NCBI GenBank assembly: GCA_963745675.1
Contig: CAVUYM010000013.1
Coordinates: forward strand, 1 to 64,000
Direction: 5' to 3'
Length of the DNA stretch: 64,000 nucleotides
From: JAUIIK01 sp963745675
Lineage (GTDB): Bacteria > Chloroflexota > Chloroflexia > Thermomicrobiales > CFX8
In this document: one piece after another, positions 19,095 to 27,640 of the stretch
Position numbering within the stretch: position 1 is the first letter of the stretch
Layout: every line of letters begins with the position of its first letter
Position numbers and translations under genes: made by a program
Notes under the pieces: generated by a model
The model's database searches: none
Told to the model about the DNA's origin: nothing
The model's input: only the letters and a program-made list of their open reading frames with translations

Positions 19095-19837
19095 GTTGGG
19101 CAGCGCACGATCTCGAACCGTATGCGTTCCAGAGACACTTCGGAAAACGTATCGCCTTTATCCCGGTTCTAATCGGCTCATACGGGCCCGATATGCTGAC
19201 GAAATGGCTCGTCTATGGCGTCGGTTTCGCAGGGATCAGCCTCAAGGCAAGCAACACCCAGCAGTTTCACCGCGGCTGGCCGGGCGTGGGTTTCACCCAC
19301 TCGCTGGCGTTCGGGTTCGTCGTGGCGCTGATCATCTTCGCGATCTCGCGCAACAAGGTCTACGCCTATAGCTTCCTGATCGGCCACTGGGCGCATGCGC
19401 TCAGTGATATCGGCGATTCGCTCGGAACGATGCTGCTCTTCCCTTTCTCGACGAAGACCTTCACTATCGGTGCATGGGCATATGCGGGACAAACCGGTAG
19501 ATACGCCGACGCCGCAGCCTACTTCAGCAGTTTCGGCTTCATCTGGGACGCGATCTGGATCGTCATCGGACTGCTGAGCTGGCGCGTGTTGAAACGCCAG
19601 TACTTCTACGATGTTGTTGTCGCCGCTGACGGCGCCTGGAGCTGGTTACTGAAACGCTACCCCGAATACCTGGTTCTGGCGCTCTACCGGGGCAGCTTCT
19701 TCTATGGAATCGCACGCTGGACCGCCTGGTTGATCTGGGCGCATGTCCTCCACAGCTATGATTTCGACCTGACCTGGGGCGGCCCCTACTGGGTCGATTC
19801 GATCAGTTCAGGGCCACCCGATCTGACCGGGACGTGA
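19091..19837 (+). CDS. Membrane-bound metal-dependent hydrolase, YdjM/DUF457-like
   Basis: 248 residues, several membrane segments. The HRGWPGVGFTHSLAFG and GHWAHALSDIGDSLGTMLLF motifs match the pattern HRG..THSL...GH..H...D of the YdjM (DUF457) family, presumed metal-binding hydrolases of the inner membrane. The C-terminal 90 residues, ending in DLTWGGPYWVDSIS, extend beyond the usual family core. ATG at 19091 overlaps the previous stop; the next gene begins 1 base after its stop. Function of the family is poorly known. Confidence 0.65.
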   Translation: MSWAAHDLEPYAFQRHFGKRIAFIPVLIGSYGPDMLTKWLVYGVGFAGISLKASNTQQFHRGWPGVGFTHSLAFGFVVALIIFAISRNKVYAYSFLIGHWAHALSDIGDSLGTMLLFPFSTKTFTIGAWAYAGQTGRYADAAAYFSSFGFIWDAIWIVIGLLSWRVLKRQYFYDVVVAADGAWSWLLKRYPEYLVLALYRGSFFYGIARWTAWLIWAHVLHSYDFDLTWGGPYWVDSISSGPPDLTGT

Positions 19838-19838
19838 T

Positions 19839-20624
19839 ATGGAAAGCCTGGAGCACGCCCGGTTCGACGGTGATTCGATCCGCATCGGCACCCTCAATCT
19901 GCGCAATACCTCCGACCGCTGGCCCGAGCGCTACCCGTTGCTTGCCGAGCAACTCTCGGACCTGAGCCCGGATATCATCGGCTTCCAGGAGTTACGGCGG
20001 CTGTCGCTGCAGGGGCGGCGCATTGAACGCGGGGCGAACGCAGGGTATGACGCGTCGTACCGGCTCTATCGCCAGTGGAAGACTGGCTTGCGCTGGTTCT
20101 GGGAAGGGCTGGCCATCCTGACCGAACTCCCTGTCATTTCCCATGAACGCCTCGATCTAGGCAGCGGCAACCGTATCGCTCAACGCATGCGGCTGGCACT
20201 TGCCAGAGGCCAGGTGCTCGACTTCTACAACACCCATCTGCATCATGCTTCCGATGGAGACGACCTGCGGCTGCGGCAAGTCGAGCGAATTCTGGACTGG
20301 ATGAAGGCGGATGACGATGTGCCACAGGTGCTCGTAGGCGACTTCAATGCCAGACCGGACGACCCGGCGATCCGAGCGATCATGAATCCGGGCGGACTGC
20401 ACTCAGCCTTCATCGCTGTCCATGGCGCAGAGCCAGCGGCGACGGTGCCGACGCCACTCGGGCGGCACCGGGATGACGAGGAGAAGGTCATCGACTACAT
20501 CTTCGTCAACGACCTGATCCATGTACACGACGCCTGGATCACCTTCGACCGCGCTCACGATACCGACGAGCGCCTGTCGGCTTCGGATCATTTCGGTCTC
20601 GCTGCGACGATCTCATTGGTGTAG
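19839..20624 (+). CDS. Endonuclease/exonuclease/phosphatase (EEP) family protein
   Basis: 261-residue metal-dependent phosphoesterase of the DNase I fold. Motifs: TLNLRNTSDRW (N-terminal Asn), GFQELRRLS (catalytic Glu), NTHLHH, VGDFNARPDDPAI and the terminal SDHFGLAAT. No signal peptide. Could hydrolyse phospholipids, nucleic acids or inositol phosphates; the partner membrane hydrolase in the operon hints at a lipid-type substrate, which is inference. Third gene of the tightly packed operon 18897-20624. Confidence 0.82.
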   Translation: MESLEHARFDGDSIRIGTLNLRNTSDRWPERYPLLAEQLSDLSPDIIGFQELRRLSLQGRRIERGANAGYDASYRLYRQWKTGLRWFWEGLAILTELPVISHERLDLGSGNRIAQRMRLALARGQVLDFYNTHLHHASDGDDLRLRQVERILDWMKADDDVPQVLVGDFNARPDDPAIRAIMNPGGLHSAFIAVHGAEPAATVPTPLGRHRDDEEKVIDYIFVNDLIHVHDAWITFDRAHDTDERLSASDHFGLAATISLV

Positions 20625-20645
20625 GAATCGTAATGACTGATTGTA

Positions 20646-21299
20646 TTACCGGCGCGCCCGTGCCAGAGCCGCTCGGACGGCGGTTCGAGTACGCTCCATG
20701 ATGTCAGGTTCGTCGAGCATCAGATAGAGCAGATCGGCGGCTTCGAGGAATGCGTTGAGCTCGAAAGCAAGTTGAGCAGGGTCGACGTCGTCGGCAAGCG
20801 AGCCTTCGTCTTTTGCAGTTCCGGCAAGCTGCGTCAGGAATGCCATCCAGCCTTGCTGTGCTTCGACAACCTTCTCTCGCACCGGTCCTGGCCGGGCGTC
20901 GAATTCCGCCGTGACGGTCACGAAGAAGCACCCTCCCGGAAAGACCCGGCGTTCCAGATACGAGAGGAACAGTTCGCAGATCTCATGCAGTTGCTCGTAG
21001 GCACTATCGGCTTGCAGCGCCGGTCCTGTCACCTCCCGGTTGAAGGTTTCTAGCGCACTCTCGATCGTCGCTAGCTGGAGCTGCTCTTTCGAGCGAAAGT
21101 GGGCGTAAACGCCGCTCTTGCTCATCTCGAGCGCGCTGGCCAGCCGTCCAATTGACAACCCTTCGAGTCCGTCAACCGTGGCCAGTTGGGCGGCGGTCTC
21201 GAGGATCAGGGTTCTGGTATGGTCGCCGTCACTGCGTGGAGAGATAGTCAGTTCCTCCTCACTGAGAACTCTACCTGCTTGCGGTCGACTTGACAGCAC
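20646..21299 (-). CDS. TetR/AcrR family transcriptional regulator
   Basis: Up to 217 residues. N-terminal helix-turn-helix: LILETAAQLATVDGLEGLSI then GRLASALEMSKSGVYAHFRS, followed by the ligand domain with a TetR_C-type pattern (FLSYLERRVFPGGCFFVTVT) near residue 115. The DNA-binding part begins about residue 25, so a start later than 21299 is possible. Divergent from the methyltransferase at 21365 with an 18-bp operator-like palindrome between them, so it probably represses both. Effector unknown. Confidence 0.85.
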   Translation of the reverse strand: MLSSRPQAGRVLSEEELTISPRSDGDHTRTLILETAAQLATVDGLEGLSIGRLASALEMSKSGVYAHFRSKEQLQLATIESALETFNREVTGPALQADSAYEQLHEICELFLSYLERRVFPGGCFFVTVTAEFDARPGPVREKVVEAQQGWMAFLTQLAGTAKDEGSLADDVDPAQLAFELNAFLEAADLLYLMLDEPDIMERTRTAVRAALARARR

Positions 21300-21323
21300 A
21301 GATCACAGTCTCTATTCTGTAAT

Positions 21324-21341
21324 AGTACGATCGTTCGTGCT
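21324..21341. promoter_or_regulatory. TetR-type operator palindrome
   Basis: AGTACGATCGTTCGTGCT matches its own reverse complement at 14 of 18 positions. It sits in the 65-bp gap between the divergent TetR gene and the methyltransferase gene, 24 bases before the latter's ATG. ACGA-N-TCGT-like half sites are common in TetR operators. Confidence 0.55.
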
Positions 21342-21364
21342 TTTATGAAATCGAGGAAGAAATC

Positions 21365-22151
21365 ATGGTTCAAGCACCTACCGCATGGCAAGTCGAAATC
21401 GAAGCCGCCGAACTCTACGAGTCACACTTCGTTCCAGCTATCTTCCAGCGTTGGGCCGAAGAGCTGGTGCGGTTCGCCCAACTACGTCCCGGCCAGAAGG
21501 TGCTCGACGTAGCCTGTGGCACCGGCGCCGTCGCCCGTGCGGCAGCAGCGGCAGTCGGGCTCCGAAGGTCATGTCACTGGCGTCGACCTCAACGCCGGCA
21601 TGCTGGAAGTCGCAAAACGCTCAGCGCCGGAGATCGACTGGGTGCAGTCCGACGCGACCGCACTCGACTTCGAGAATGACACCTTCGATGCCGTCATCTG
21701 CCAGTCGGCACTGATGTTCTTCCCCGATCCCGGGGCGGCAGTGCGCGAGATGGCCCGGGTGACGAAACCGGGTGGCAGCGTCGTCCTGCAGACATGGGGC
21801 CGCACAAAGGGTTACGAGATGCTGGCCGATGTCTTTGACGATGTCGCCAGCCCCGACGCGGCCGCGATCATTCGTGCGCCCTTCGGCATGCCGGAGATGG
21901 CCACCGTTCAGCAACTCGCTACCGACGCCGGACTCTCAATCGACGCCGCCCGGACACACTGGGACGTGGCTGAGTTCAACTCGATGGACGATTTCATTCG
22001 CACCGAGATCATGGCCTCGCCACTGGCAACGATGGTCGACCCGGACGAGGTCCTCGAGGCAGCCAGACCTATCATGCAGCCTTTCCAGCAGGCATCCGGT
22101 GCAGCCGTCATCCCGCTCTCGGGCCAATTCGTTCGCGCCTCAGTCGCGTAG
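21365..22151 (+). CDS. Class I SAM-dependent methyltransferase, one frameshift
   Basis: UbiE-like methyltransferase. The first frame gives ELVRFAQLRPGQKVLDVACG and TGAVARAAAAA (motif I), then slips near 21560; the second frame continues HVTGVDLNAGMLEVAKR and ATALDFENDTFDAVICQSAL, RVTKPGGSVVLQTWG and ends in GQFVRASVA. Joined length is about 262 residues, normal for the family. A GAGGAAGA RBS precedes the ATG. Likely regulated by the divergent TetR protein, and may detoxify the inducer; inference from arrangement. Confidence 0.82.
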
Positions 22152-22268
22152 CCCCAATCTGGGTGTAGACGTTTCTACTCCGCAAAGCCGGAGCATCTCC
22201 TGAGCCGGGCACCTTCTGGGCACGAAGGCGTCGGAACGGCAGACGGGAAGCAGGCGGCCTGTTGACGC

Positions 22269-22691
22269 TCAATCGTCCCGCCCAGCCTGGCCGTGGAATT
22301 CCAGCCATTCTTCCGGGGTCAGCCGAATCGAGATAGAGTCGTGCCCGCCGGTACGCTCGGCATAGCGCCGACCGGCCTCATCGCCGAGATAGCGAATCGA
22401 TATCCGCTGGTGCTGTTCCGCACTCAGCGCTGGGCCAATCTCAGCCTTTCCTCGCACCATCAGCGCGTAGTAGGGCGTCTCGCGCTGATCGAGCACGAGC
22501 GTCGCCGCCGGGTTGCGTTCCAGATTGCGATGTTTCTGCGAACCCCGCCCGGCGCTCATGAGAATGACGCCATCCTCATAGAGGTACCAGATCGGCATCG
22601 CGTGCGGCCGCCCTTGCCGATCAACCGTCGCAAGTACTGCCACCTGCGGCTCGTGCAGGAACGATTTTGCCTGTTCAGTCGCGTCGGCCAT
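22269..22691 (-). CDS. Pyridoxamine 5'-phosphate oxidase-fold (PPOX) family protein
   Basis: 140-residue split-barrel flavin- or F420-binding protein. Features: AVLATVDRQGRPHAMPIWYL at the N-terminus, then SQKHRNLERNPAATLVLD and the C-terminal half containing RISIRYLGDEAGRRYAER. This layout is typical of the F420-dependent or heme/biliverdin-type PPOX proteins abundant in Chloroflexota and Actinobacteria. Start at 22691 chosen from a GAGAGGAAG RBS; the frame is open upstream. Divergent from the cupin gene. Confidence 0.82.
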   Translation of the reverse strand: MADATEQAKSFLHEPQVAVLATVDRQGRPHAMPIWYLYEDGVILMSAGRGSQKHRNLERNPAATLVLDQRETPYYALMVRGKAEIGPALSAEQHQRISIRYLGDEAGRRYAERTGGHDSISIRLTPEEWLEFHGQAGRDD

Positions 22692-22833
22692 GCATCGTCT
22701 TCCTCTCAGTCTTCGATATTCGCTCTGCTGATCACGTTCAGGGCGTTGCTCGCTATACCTCCTGCGGAGACGCCCCTGGTTCTTTCCGAGATGTATTATC
22801 GAGCAAAGCCACAACATATGAGAGGAGTCGACA

Positions 22834-23280
22834 ATGACTAGAACGCGACAACGCATCGTGACCGGTATCGACGACCAGGGGCGTTCGACGATCGTCTCAG
22901 CCGGTCCTGTGCCTACCGTCGCCGATTTCGGCGGCTACCGGACGGAGGAACAGTGGATCATCGAAGCTATGCCACCGGCGCTCGATGAGGATCAGAACAT
23001 CGTCGATCGCAGAGAGTATGCGCTGCAACCACCACCCGGTGGAGCAGTCTTTCGTGTCTTCACCTTTCAGGGTGGGGCCGGGCCGATGCATATCACCGAG
23101 ACACTCGATTTCATCGTCATCCTCTCCGGCGAGGTTTACCTCGTCATGGAAGAGGGTGAAGTGCTCGTCCAGGCGGGCGATACGGTCATCCAGCGCGGGA
23201 CGAACCATGCCTGGGACAATCGCAGCGGGGAAGAGTGCCTCCTGGCCGGGATTCTGATCAGCTCTCTGCCAACGGAATAG
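22834..23280 (+). CDS. Cupin domain protein
   Basis: 148 residues. The single cupin barrel has motif 1 with GPMHITETLDFIVILSGEV (one His, Glu-like ligands) and motif 2 with GDTVIQRGTNHAWDN (His ligand). The N-terminal 45 residues form a less conserved arm (RIVTGIDDQGRSTIVSAG). Members often act as dioxygenases, isomerases or sensors; no substrate can be named. The gene starts ATG 22834 after GAGAGGAG and ends 10 bases before the convergent amidase. Confidence 0.82.
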   Translation: MTRTRQRIVTGIDDQGRSTIVSAGPVPTVADFGGYRTEEQWIIEAMPPALDEDQNIVDRREYALQPPPGGAVFRVFTFQGGAGPMHITETLDFIVILSGEVYLVMEEGEVLVQAGDTVIQRGTNHAWDNRSGEECLLAGILISSLPTE

Positions 23281-23290
23281 CGTCCGCCGC

Positions 23291-24757
23291 TCAATACCCC
23301 GGAGGGCGGCGGTAGCCCTGAACGAAGGGCGCGAGCGCCCGGGCAATGGAGAGGATCTTCATCTCGCTCCAACGCGGTCCGACGATCTGGAGGCCGATTG
23401 GCAGCCCATCCGACGACTGGGTGAGCGGAACGATTACGACTGGATGACCGGTCAGGTTGAAGGGGCCGGTGTAGCCTCCGCCAGCCGACCAGTAGGCCAC
23501 CTGCTGCCCGTCCACGTCGATCGGCGTGTTGCGCGGGCAATGCCTGATCGCCGGCGTCGCCGTAACCGGGCAGAGCAGCGCATCGAACTCGAGGAAGAAC
23601 CGCTCCAGCAACTGGATCTGGGCATCGCGCTGGTTCAGGATATCGGCGAAATCACGGACCGATGCGTTGGCAGACTTCGCCATACCTCGTTCCATCGGGT
23701 TGTCCGAGTTCGGATCAAGTCCGTCCGGGTCGAGGCCGCGTTCATGGAGATAGGCGGCTTCTTCCTCAGCCGTCATCGTTGATGCGCGTTCGGCGTGGAT
23801 CAATGCGCCATGGGTCTCCCAGATGATCTCGAAGTCCAGCCCGTCAGGCAGACGCTGTTCGACGTGCGCGCCAGCTCCAGCCAGATTTTTCGCCAGATCT
23901 GCCAACCCGGCGCTCGTATCACGGGTAACAGGGACTTTCCCGAAGGCGTCGGTCCAGGCCAGCCGCAGATCAGCCAGGCGCGGCGTTGCCACCGAATCCA
24001 GTGGTACTGGTGGGACCTCGATTTCTCGTCCATCCGGCCCTGATATGAGCCGAATCGCCAACTCCAGATCTTCAAGCGAGCGCGTTAACGGGCCAATCGT
24101 GTTCATGTGGCGGACGGCTCTGGGCTGGCCGGGTAAATCGGGAATGTGGCCGGTCGTTGGCACCCGATGCTCGGTCGGCTTCAGGGAATAGATACCGCAG
24201 AAGTGGGCCGGGATGCGGACCGAACCGCCGATGTCGCTGCCAAGTTCCAGCGGCGACAGGCCAGCTGCAATGGCCGCCGCCCCGCCACCAGTGGAGCCGC
24301 CCGGCGTACGTTCGAGGTCCCAGGGGTTATTCGAGCGGCCAAAGATCGGATTCTCGCACTGGAAATCGCGCGATAGCACCGGCAGGTTGGTCTTGCCAAT
24401 GACGATGGCGCCTGCGGCTTTCAAGCGCGCCACAACCGGAGCATCCTCAGGGGGAACGTAATCGGAGAGCGGCTCATAGCCACCGGTCGTGCGGATATCT
24501 GCCGTCGCAATCGCGTCCTTTATCGTCACCGGAACACCGTGGAGCAGTCCCCAATATTCGCCCCGCACGGCAGCTTCGTCGGCCTCTTTCGCTCTGGCCC
24601 GCGCTCGATCGGTATCGAGCGTCACGAGCGCGTTGAGGGCCGGATTGTGCTGTTCGATGCGAGCAAGATGAGCATCCAGCAGTTCGACGGCAGAAATCTG
24701 GCGGTCGCGGATGGCGTCGGCCTGTTCGGTTGCGGTTAAGAATGTTGGATCATCCAT
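23291..24757 (-). CDS. Amidase signature family enzyme
   Basis: 488 residues. Lys of the triad in TIKDAIATADIRTTG, cis-Ser in TPGGSTGGGAAA, nucleophilic Ser in GSDIGGSVRIPAHFCG, all present. ATG at 24757 has an AAAGGAGG RBS 6 bases upstream, better than the ATG at 24775. A second, distant paralogue of the amidase at 13087-14478. Substrate unknown; members hydrolyse arylamides, acylamides and similar compounds. The inverted-repeat copy 2 lies upstream, between it and the acetamidase gene. Confidence 0.88.
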   Translation of the reverse strand: MDDPTFLTATEQADAIRDRQISAVELLDAHLARIEQHNPALNALVTLDTDRARARAKEADEAAVRGEYWGLLHGVPVTIKDAIATADIRTTGGYEPLSDYVPPEDAPVVARLKAAGAIVIGKTNLPVLSRDFQCENPIFGRSNNPWDLERTPGGSTGGGAAAIAAGLSPLELGSDIGGSVRIPAHFCGIYSLKPTEHRVPTTGHIPDLPGQPRAVRHMNTIGPLTRSLEDLELAIRLISGPDGREIEVPPVPLDSVATPRLADLRLAWTDAFGKVPVTRDTSAGLADLAKNLAGAGAHVEQRLPDGLDFEIIWETHGALIHAERASTMTAEEEAAYLHERGLDPDGLDPNSDNPMERGMAKSANASVRDFADILNQRDAQIQLLERFFLEFDALLCPVTATPAIRHCPRNTPIDVDGQQVAYWSAGGGYTGPFNLTGHPVVIVPLTQSSDGLPIGLQIVGPRWSEMKILSIARALAPFVQGYRRPPGY

Positions 24758-24900
24758 CGCTTTCCTCCTTTGCATGTCGACACAACGGGATATTGATTGC
24801 GTTATGGTGGCAGTGTAGCAAGAAAGAAAACCTGCGCTATTGCCCTAGATCCAGCCTTCCACCATGCACTAAGTGGCCAAGAGTTTCATTTGCGGCGCAT

Positions 24901-25068
24901 TGGCATCCCGAGTGGAGGCTTTGCGGAATGAGGGATCTAGCAGCGATAGCCTGTTGTTACAGTGGAAATCATTCAGACAGGGCAACACCGTGTGCATTCT
25001 CAGTCACTGGAGGACCAGGACACTGTTCGTAGATCTCTCGTTGCGCAAAGCCTCCACTCGAGATGCCA
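24901..25068. repeat. MITE-like element, diverged copy 2
   Basis: Left arm 24901-24939 (TGGCATCCCGAGTGGAGGCT start) and right arm 25030-25068 are reverse complements with four mismatches in 39 positions; a 90-base spacer separates them. It shares GGAGGCTTTGCGG and the inner GGATCTA with copy 1 at 11181-11357, with the same overall size. It lies in the 450-bp gap between the divergent amidase and acetamidase genes and has no coding potential. Confidence 0.7.
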
Positions 25069-25215
25069 ACCGAGATGCTTTTGCATTCCCCATGAACGGA
25101 TTGCATGCGCTGTACTGGCTTTCTCAGTTTCAGGCGTGGTGCGATACACATCATCTCATGCAGAATCGCACTATACTGCCCCCGTTCAGATCTCACCGTT
25201 ATTGAAGGAGGAGCC

Positions 25216-26340
25216 ATGCCGCCGCGCACCCACCACATAACCGTCGACCCATGGAAGCCACTCGCGGAGCAACCGGGAGTCGGGCACAATCGCTGGCACG
25301 AGGGGATTCCGCCCATCCTCGAAGTCGAAGAGGGCGACCGGGTCATCCTCGATACCCTCGATGCGCTGGACGGCCAGATCGGTCCCGGCATGTCGGCGGC
25401 CGAAGTCGCACAGGCCGATCTTGGTCCGGTGCATGCGCTGACCGGGCCGGTCTTCGTCAAGGGCGCAGAGGCCGGCGATCTGCTGGAAGTGAAACTGCTC
25501 GACATCGAAGCCGACCCCTGGGGCAACTACGGTTTTACCGCCCAGCTGCCCGGTTTCGGATTTCTGCGCGACTACTACCCCGACCCGCACATCGTCCACT
25601 GGCATCTGGTCGATGGCTACGCCGAATCCGACGAACTGCCCGGCGTACGGCTACGCTACGGCGCACATCCCGGCTGTATCGGCCTCGCCCCGACCCGGGA
25701 ACTGCGCGAAACGATCATCGCCCGCGAAGGCGCGGCGCTGGAGGCTGGCGGCATGGTCCTGATGCCCGACGTCGCTGGAGCGGTACCTGGTGGCGAGATC
25801 GGAGCAGAGGCGCTACGGACAGTACCTCCACGCGAGATCGCCGGCAACATCGACATCAAACAGATCACGCCCGGAACGAGCGTCTATTTGCCGGTCTACG
25901 CTGAAGGCGCGCTCTTCTCAACCGGTGATGTCCATTTCGCTCAGGGAGACTGTGAAGCCTGCGGCACCGGCATCGAGATGCGCTCGCGAGTGCATGTCGA
26001 ATTCAAGCTCCACAAAGGTGAAGCGAAACGGCAGGGAATCCGCTCGCTGCAGTTCTCCCGCGACACCTATTTCAATGTCCCCGAACTCGCCGCCCCGCGC
26101 CGCTTCTACGCGACGACCGGCTTCTCGGTGACGGAGGAGGGTGAAAACCGGGCTGAGGATCTGACTCTTGCGGCGAAGAACGCGCTGCTCTCGATGATCG
26201 ATCACCTCGGCACCCGTGGCTACGACCGCCAGCAGGCCTACGCGATCTGTAGCGTCGCCGTCGATCTGCACGTCAGCCAGGTCGTCGACGCCCCGAACTT
26301 CATCGTCAGCGCCCTGCTGCCGCTGGATATCTTCATGTAG
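25216..26340 (+). CDS. Acetamidase/formamidase family protein
   Basis: 374-residue hydrolase that cleaves formamide or acetamide to ammonia and the acid. Family signature: ILEVEEGDRVILDTLDALDG at the N-terminus, VHALTGPVFVKGAEAGD, LRYGAHPGCIGLAP, and GDVHFAQGDCEACGTGIEM near residue 240 containing the catalytic-region His and Glu. Start ATG at 25216 with GAAGGAGGAG RBS. Ends before a strong bidirectional terminator. Adds to the amide-degrading theme of this region. Confidence 0.9.
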   Translation: MPPRTHHITVDPWKPLAEQPGVGHNRWHEGIPPILEVEEGDRVILDTLDALDGQIGPGMSAAEVAQADLGPVHALTGPVFVKGAEAGDLLEVKLLDIEADPWGNYGFTAQLPGFGFLRDYYPDPHIVHWHLVDGYAESDELPGVRLRYGAHPGCIGLAPTRELRETIIAREGAALEAGGMVLMPDVAGAVPGGEIGAEALRTVPPREIAGNIDIKQITPGTSVYLPVYAEGALFSTGDVHFAQGDCEACGTGIEMRSRVHVEFKLHKGEAKRQGIRSLQFSRDTYFNVPELAAPRRFYATTGFSVTEEGENRAEDLTLAAKNALLSMIDHLGTRGYDRQQAYAICSVAVDLHVSQVVDAPNFIVSALLPLDIFM

Positions 26341-26385
26341 CGCTTCAGGCGACCCATAGCTGCCAAGATCAATCGCAGATGACGA

Positions 26386-26414
26386 GACCCGGGACGATTA
26401 ATACGTCCCGGGTC
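26386..26414. terminator. Bidirectional terminator hairpin
   Basis: GACCCGGGACG / CGTCCCGGGTC form a perfect 11-bp stem with a 7-base ATTAATA loop between the convergent acetamidase gene and the small gene at 26451-26651. Confidence 0.75.
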
Positions 26415-26450
26415 ATCCATATACAAACATATCGGTTGTACGTCTCGTAT

Positions 26451-26651
26451 CTACACGTGTGCGAAAGCACCCTGTTTGTAGCGCCACTTGAGGAACGAAA
26501 GCCGCTCGAATTCTCGATTGCTCTCGCAGTACTCCCGGTACGGATCGTGATTGGCCTTGATCGCCTTCAGATGCTCGATTTCTTCTGTGCTGAATCCCTG
26601 GACCGTCAGTTCGCGGATCGTCGTCTGCGTGGTGGTGAGTGTCAGTTCCAT
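26451..26651 (-). CDS. Small hypothetical protein
   Basis: 66 residues, starting MELTLTTTQTTIRELTVQGF and ending WRYKQGAFAHV; the middle IEHLKAIKANHDPYREYCES is likely helical. The strong AAAAGGAG RBS 8 bases before the ATG supports reality. No family recognised. Terminated by the hairpin at 26386-26414 on its 3' side. It belongs to a group of small proteins in this region that lie close to the LAL regulators. Confidence 0.6.
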   Translation of the reverse strand: MELTLTTTQTTIRELTVQGFSTEEIEHLKAIKANHDPYREYCESNREFERLSFLKWRYKQGAFAHV

Positions 26652-26828
26652 CGTTGTGCTCCTTTTCTGTAATCTCCTTCGATGTATCTACTCTATGCCC
26701 GATCGCACAGACAGAGAATCGCGAGAACTTGGGAGGTCACTATCGAAGTTTCTCGATGGTCGTGATCACATGTGAAGGTCTCTGAACTGATTTCTCGATG
26801 CTCATCGTGCCTTTCTCGTGTGAGACGA

Positions 26829-26853
26829 GACCCGGCGTTGAAGGGGCCGGGTC
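26829..26853 (-). terminator. Terminator hairpin downstream of the anchored hypothetical gene
   Basis: GACCCGGC / GCCGGGTC, perfect 8-bp stem with a 9-base loop, 18 bases past the stop codon of the minus-strand gene at 26871. Confidence 0.55.
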
Positions 26854-26870
26854 CCGTCGATAGGGAGAGG

Positions 26871-27431
26871 TTAGGACGGCGTGTTCGGTACGATCTCGCC
26901 TTGCGCCGTCGCGTTCGGCAGGTTGATCGTGTTGTCTTCGATGAAGCGCATTTCCTCGACTGTGTCCGCTAGCGGTTGCGCCGCATCACCCGCCACCTGG
27001 GCACGCACCGGGTAATCCCAGTTATTCACCTCCAGGGTCTGGATAGCTTCTACGGTCGTTGTCTCAGCGCTCTCGTAGTCGAAGCTGTTCTGCTCGAGGA
27101 TCGAGCTCCTCAACCATTCGCACGCCGGTCATAGTACCGCCGAAGTACGGGTCAACCGAGCCAGCCGGCAGCGGCGAGGATCATGCTCGACGTAGCTGTC
27201 GAGCTGCCTGCCCGCTGGAGAAATGGATCACCCATCGGCCGGTAGTGGCGGATCGTCCTGACGGTCGCTGACCGGCGACAACTCCTGCGGCTCGATCGCC
27301 GTCGTTCCACGCGTGATGCGCCTGGAAGGCGAAGATGGAGGCCACCGCGAGACCGACCGCGGCAATGGTGCCAATAATGTACCGATTGAAGCGAAACTCC
27401 TTGTAGCCGTCTGGCTGTCTGGTGCTTGCAT
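26871..27431 (-). CDS. Single-pass membrane-anchored hypothetical protein, frameshifted
   Basis: An ATG at 27431 follows AAGGAGG at good spacing. The frame shifts soon after MQAPDSQT into YKEFRFNRYIIGTIAAVG, whose continuation LAVASIFAFQAHHAWN is a transmembrane helix. Further breaks occur around 27310 and 27120; the C-terminal part reads RSSILEQNSFDYESAETTTV, then IQTLEVNNWDYPVRAQVAGD and ends IVPNTPS at 26871. Reconstructed length is about 185 residues: short cytoplasmic tail, helix, and an outside domain. No family recognised. Confidence 0.5.
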
Positions 27432-27640
27432 AATGTCCTCCTTGACTGTGTGCCTGCGCGTGAATCACTGTGACTCCACCTTAGGTAGGAACGACCGGCC
27501 TCACATCGTCCGGTTGACCTATTCAGATTGGGCTTCGTGAGAATGCGCACATGGTGCATCGGTGGCGGAGCGTTGCGCACGGCTGCACCATGTGCGCAGT
27601 GGAGAACGGGTTATTAGAAGGTGAGGAAGGCGGGAAAGCG

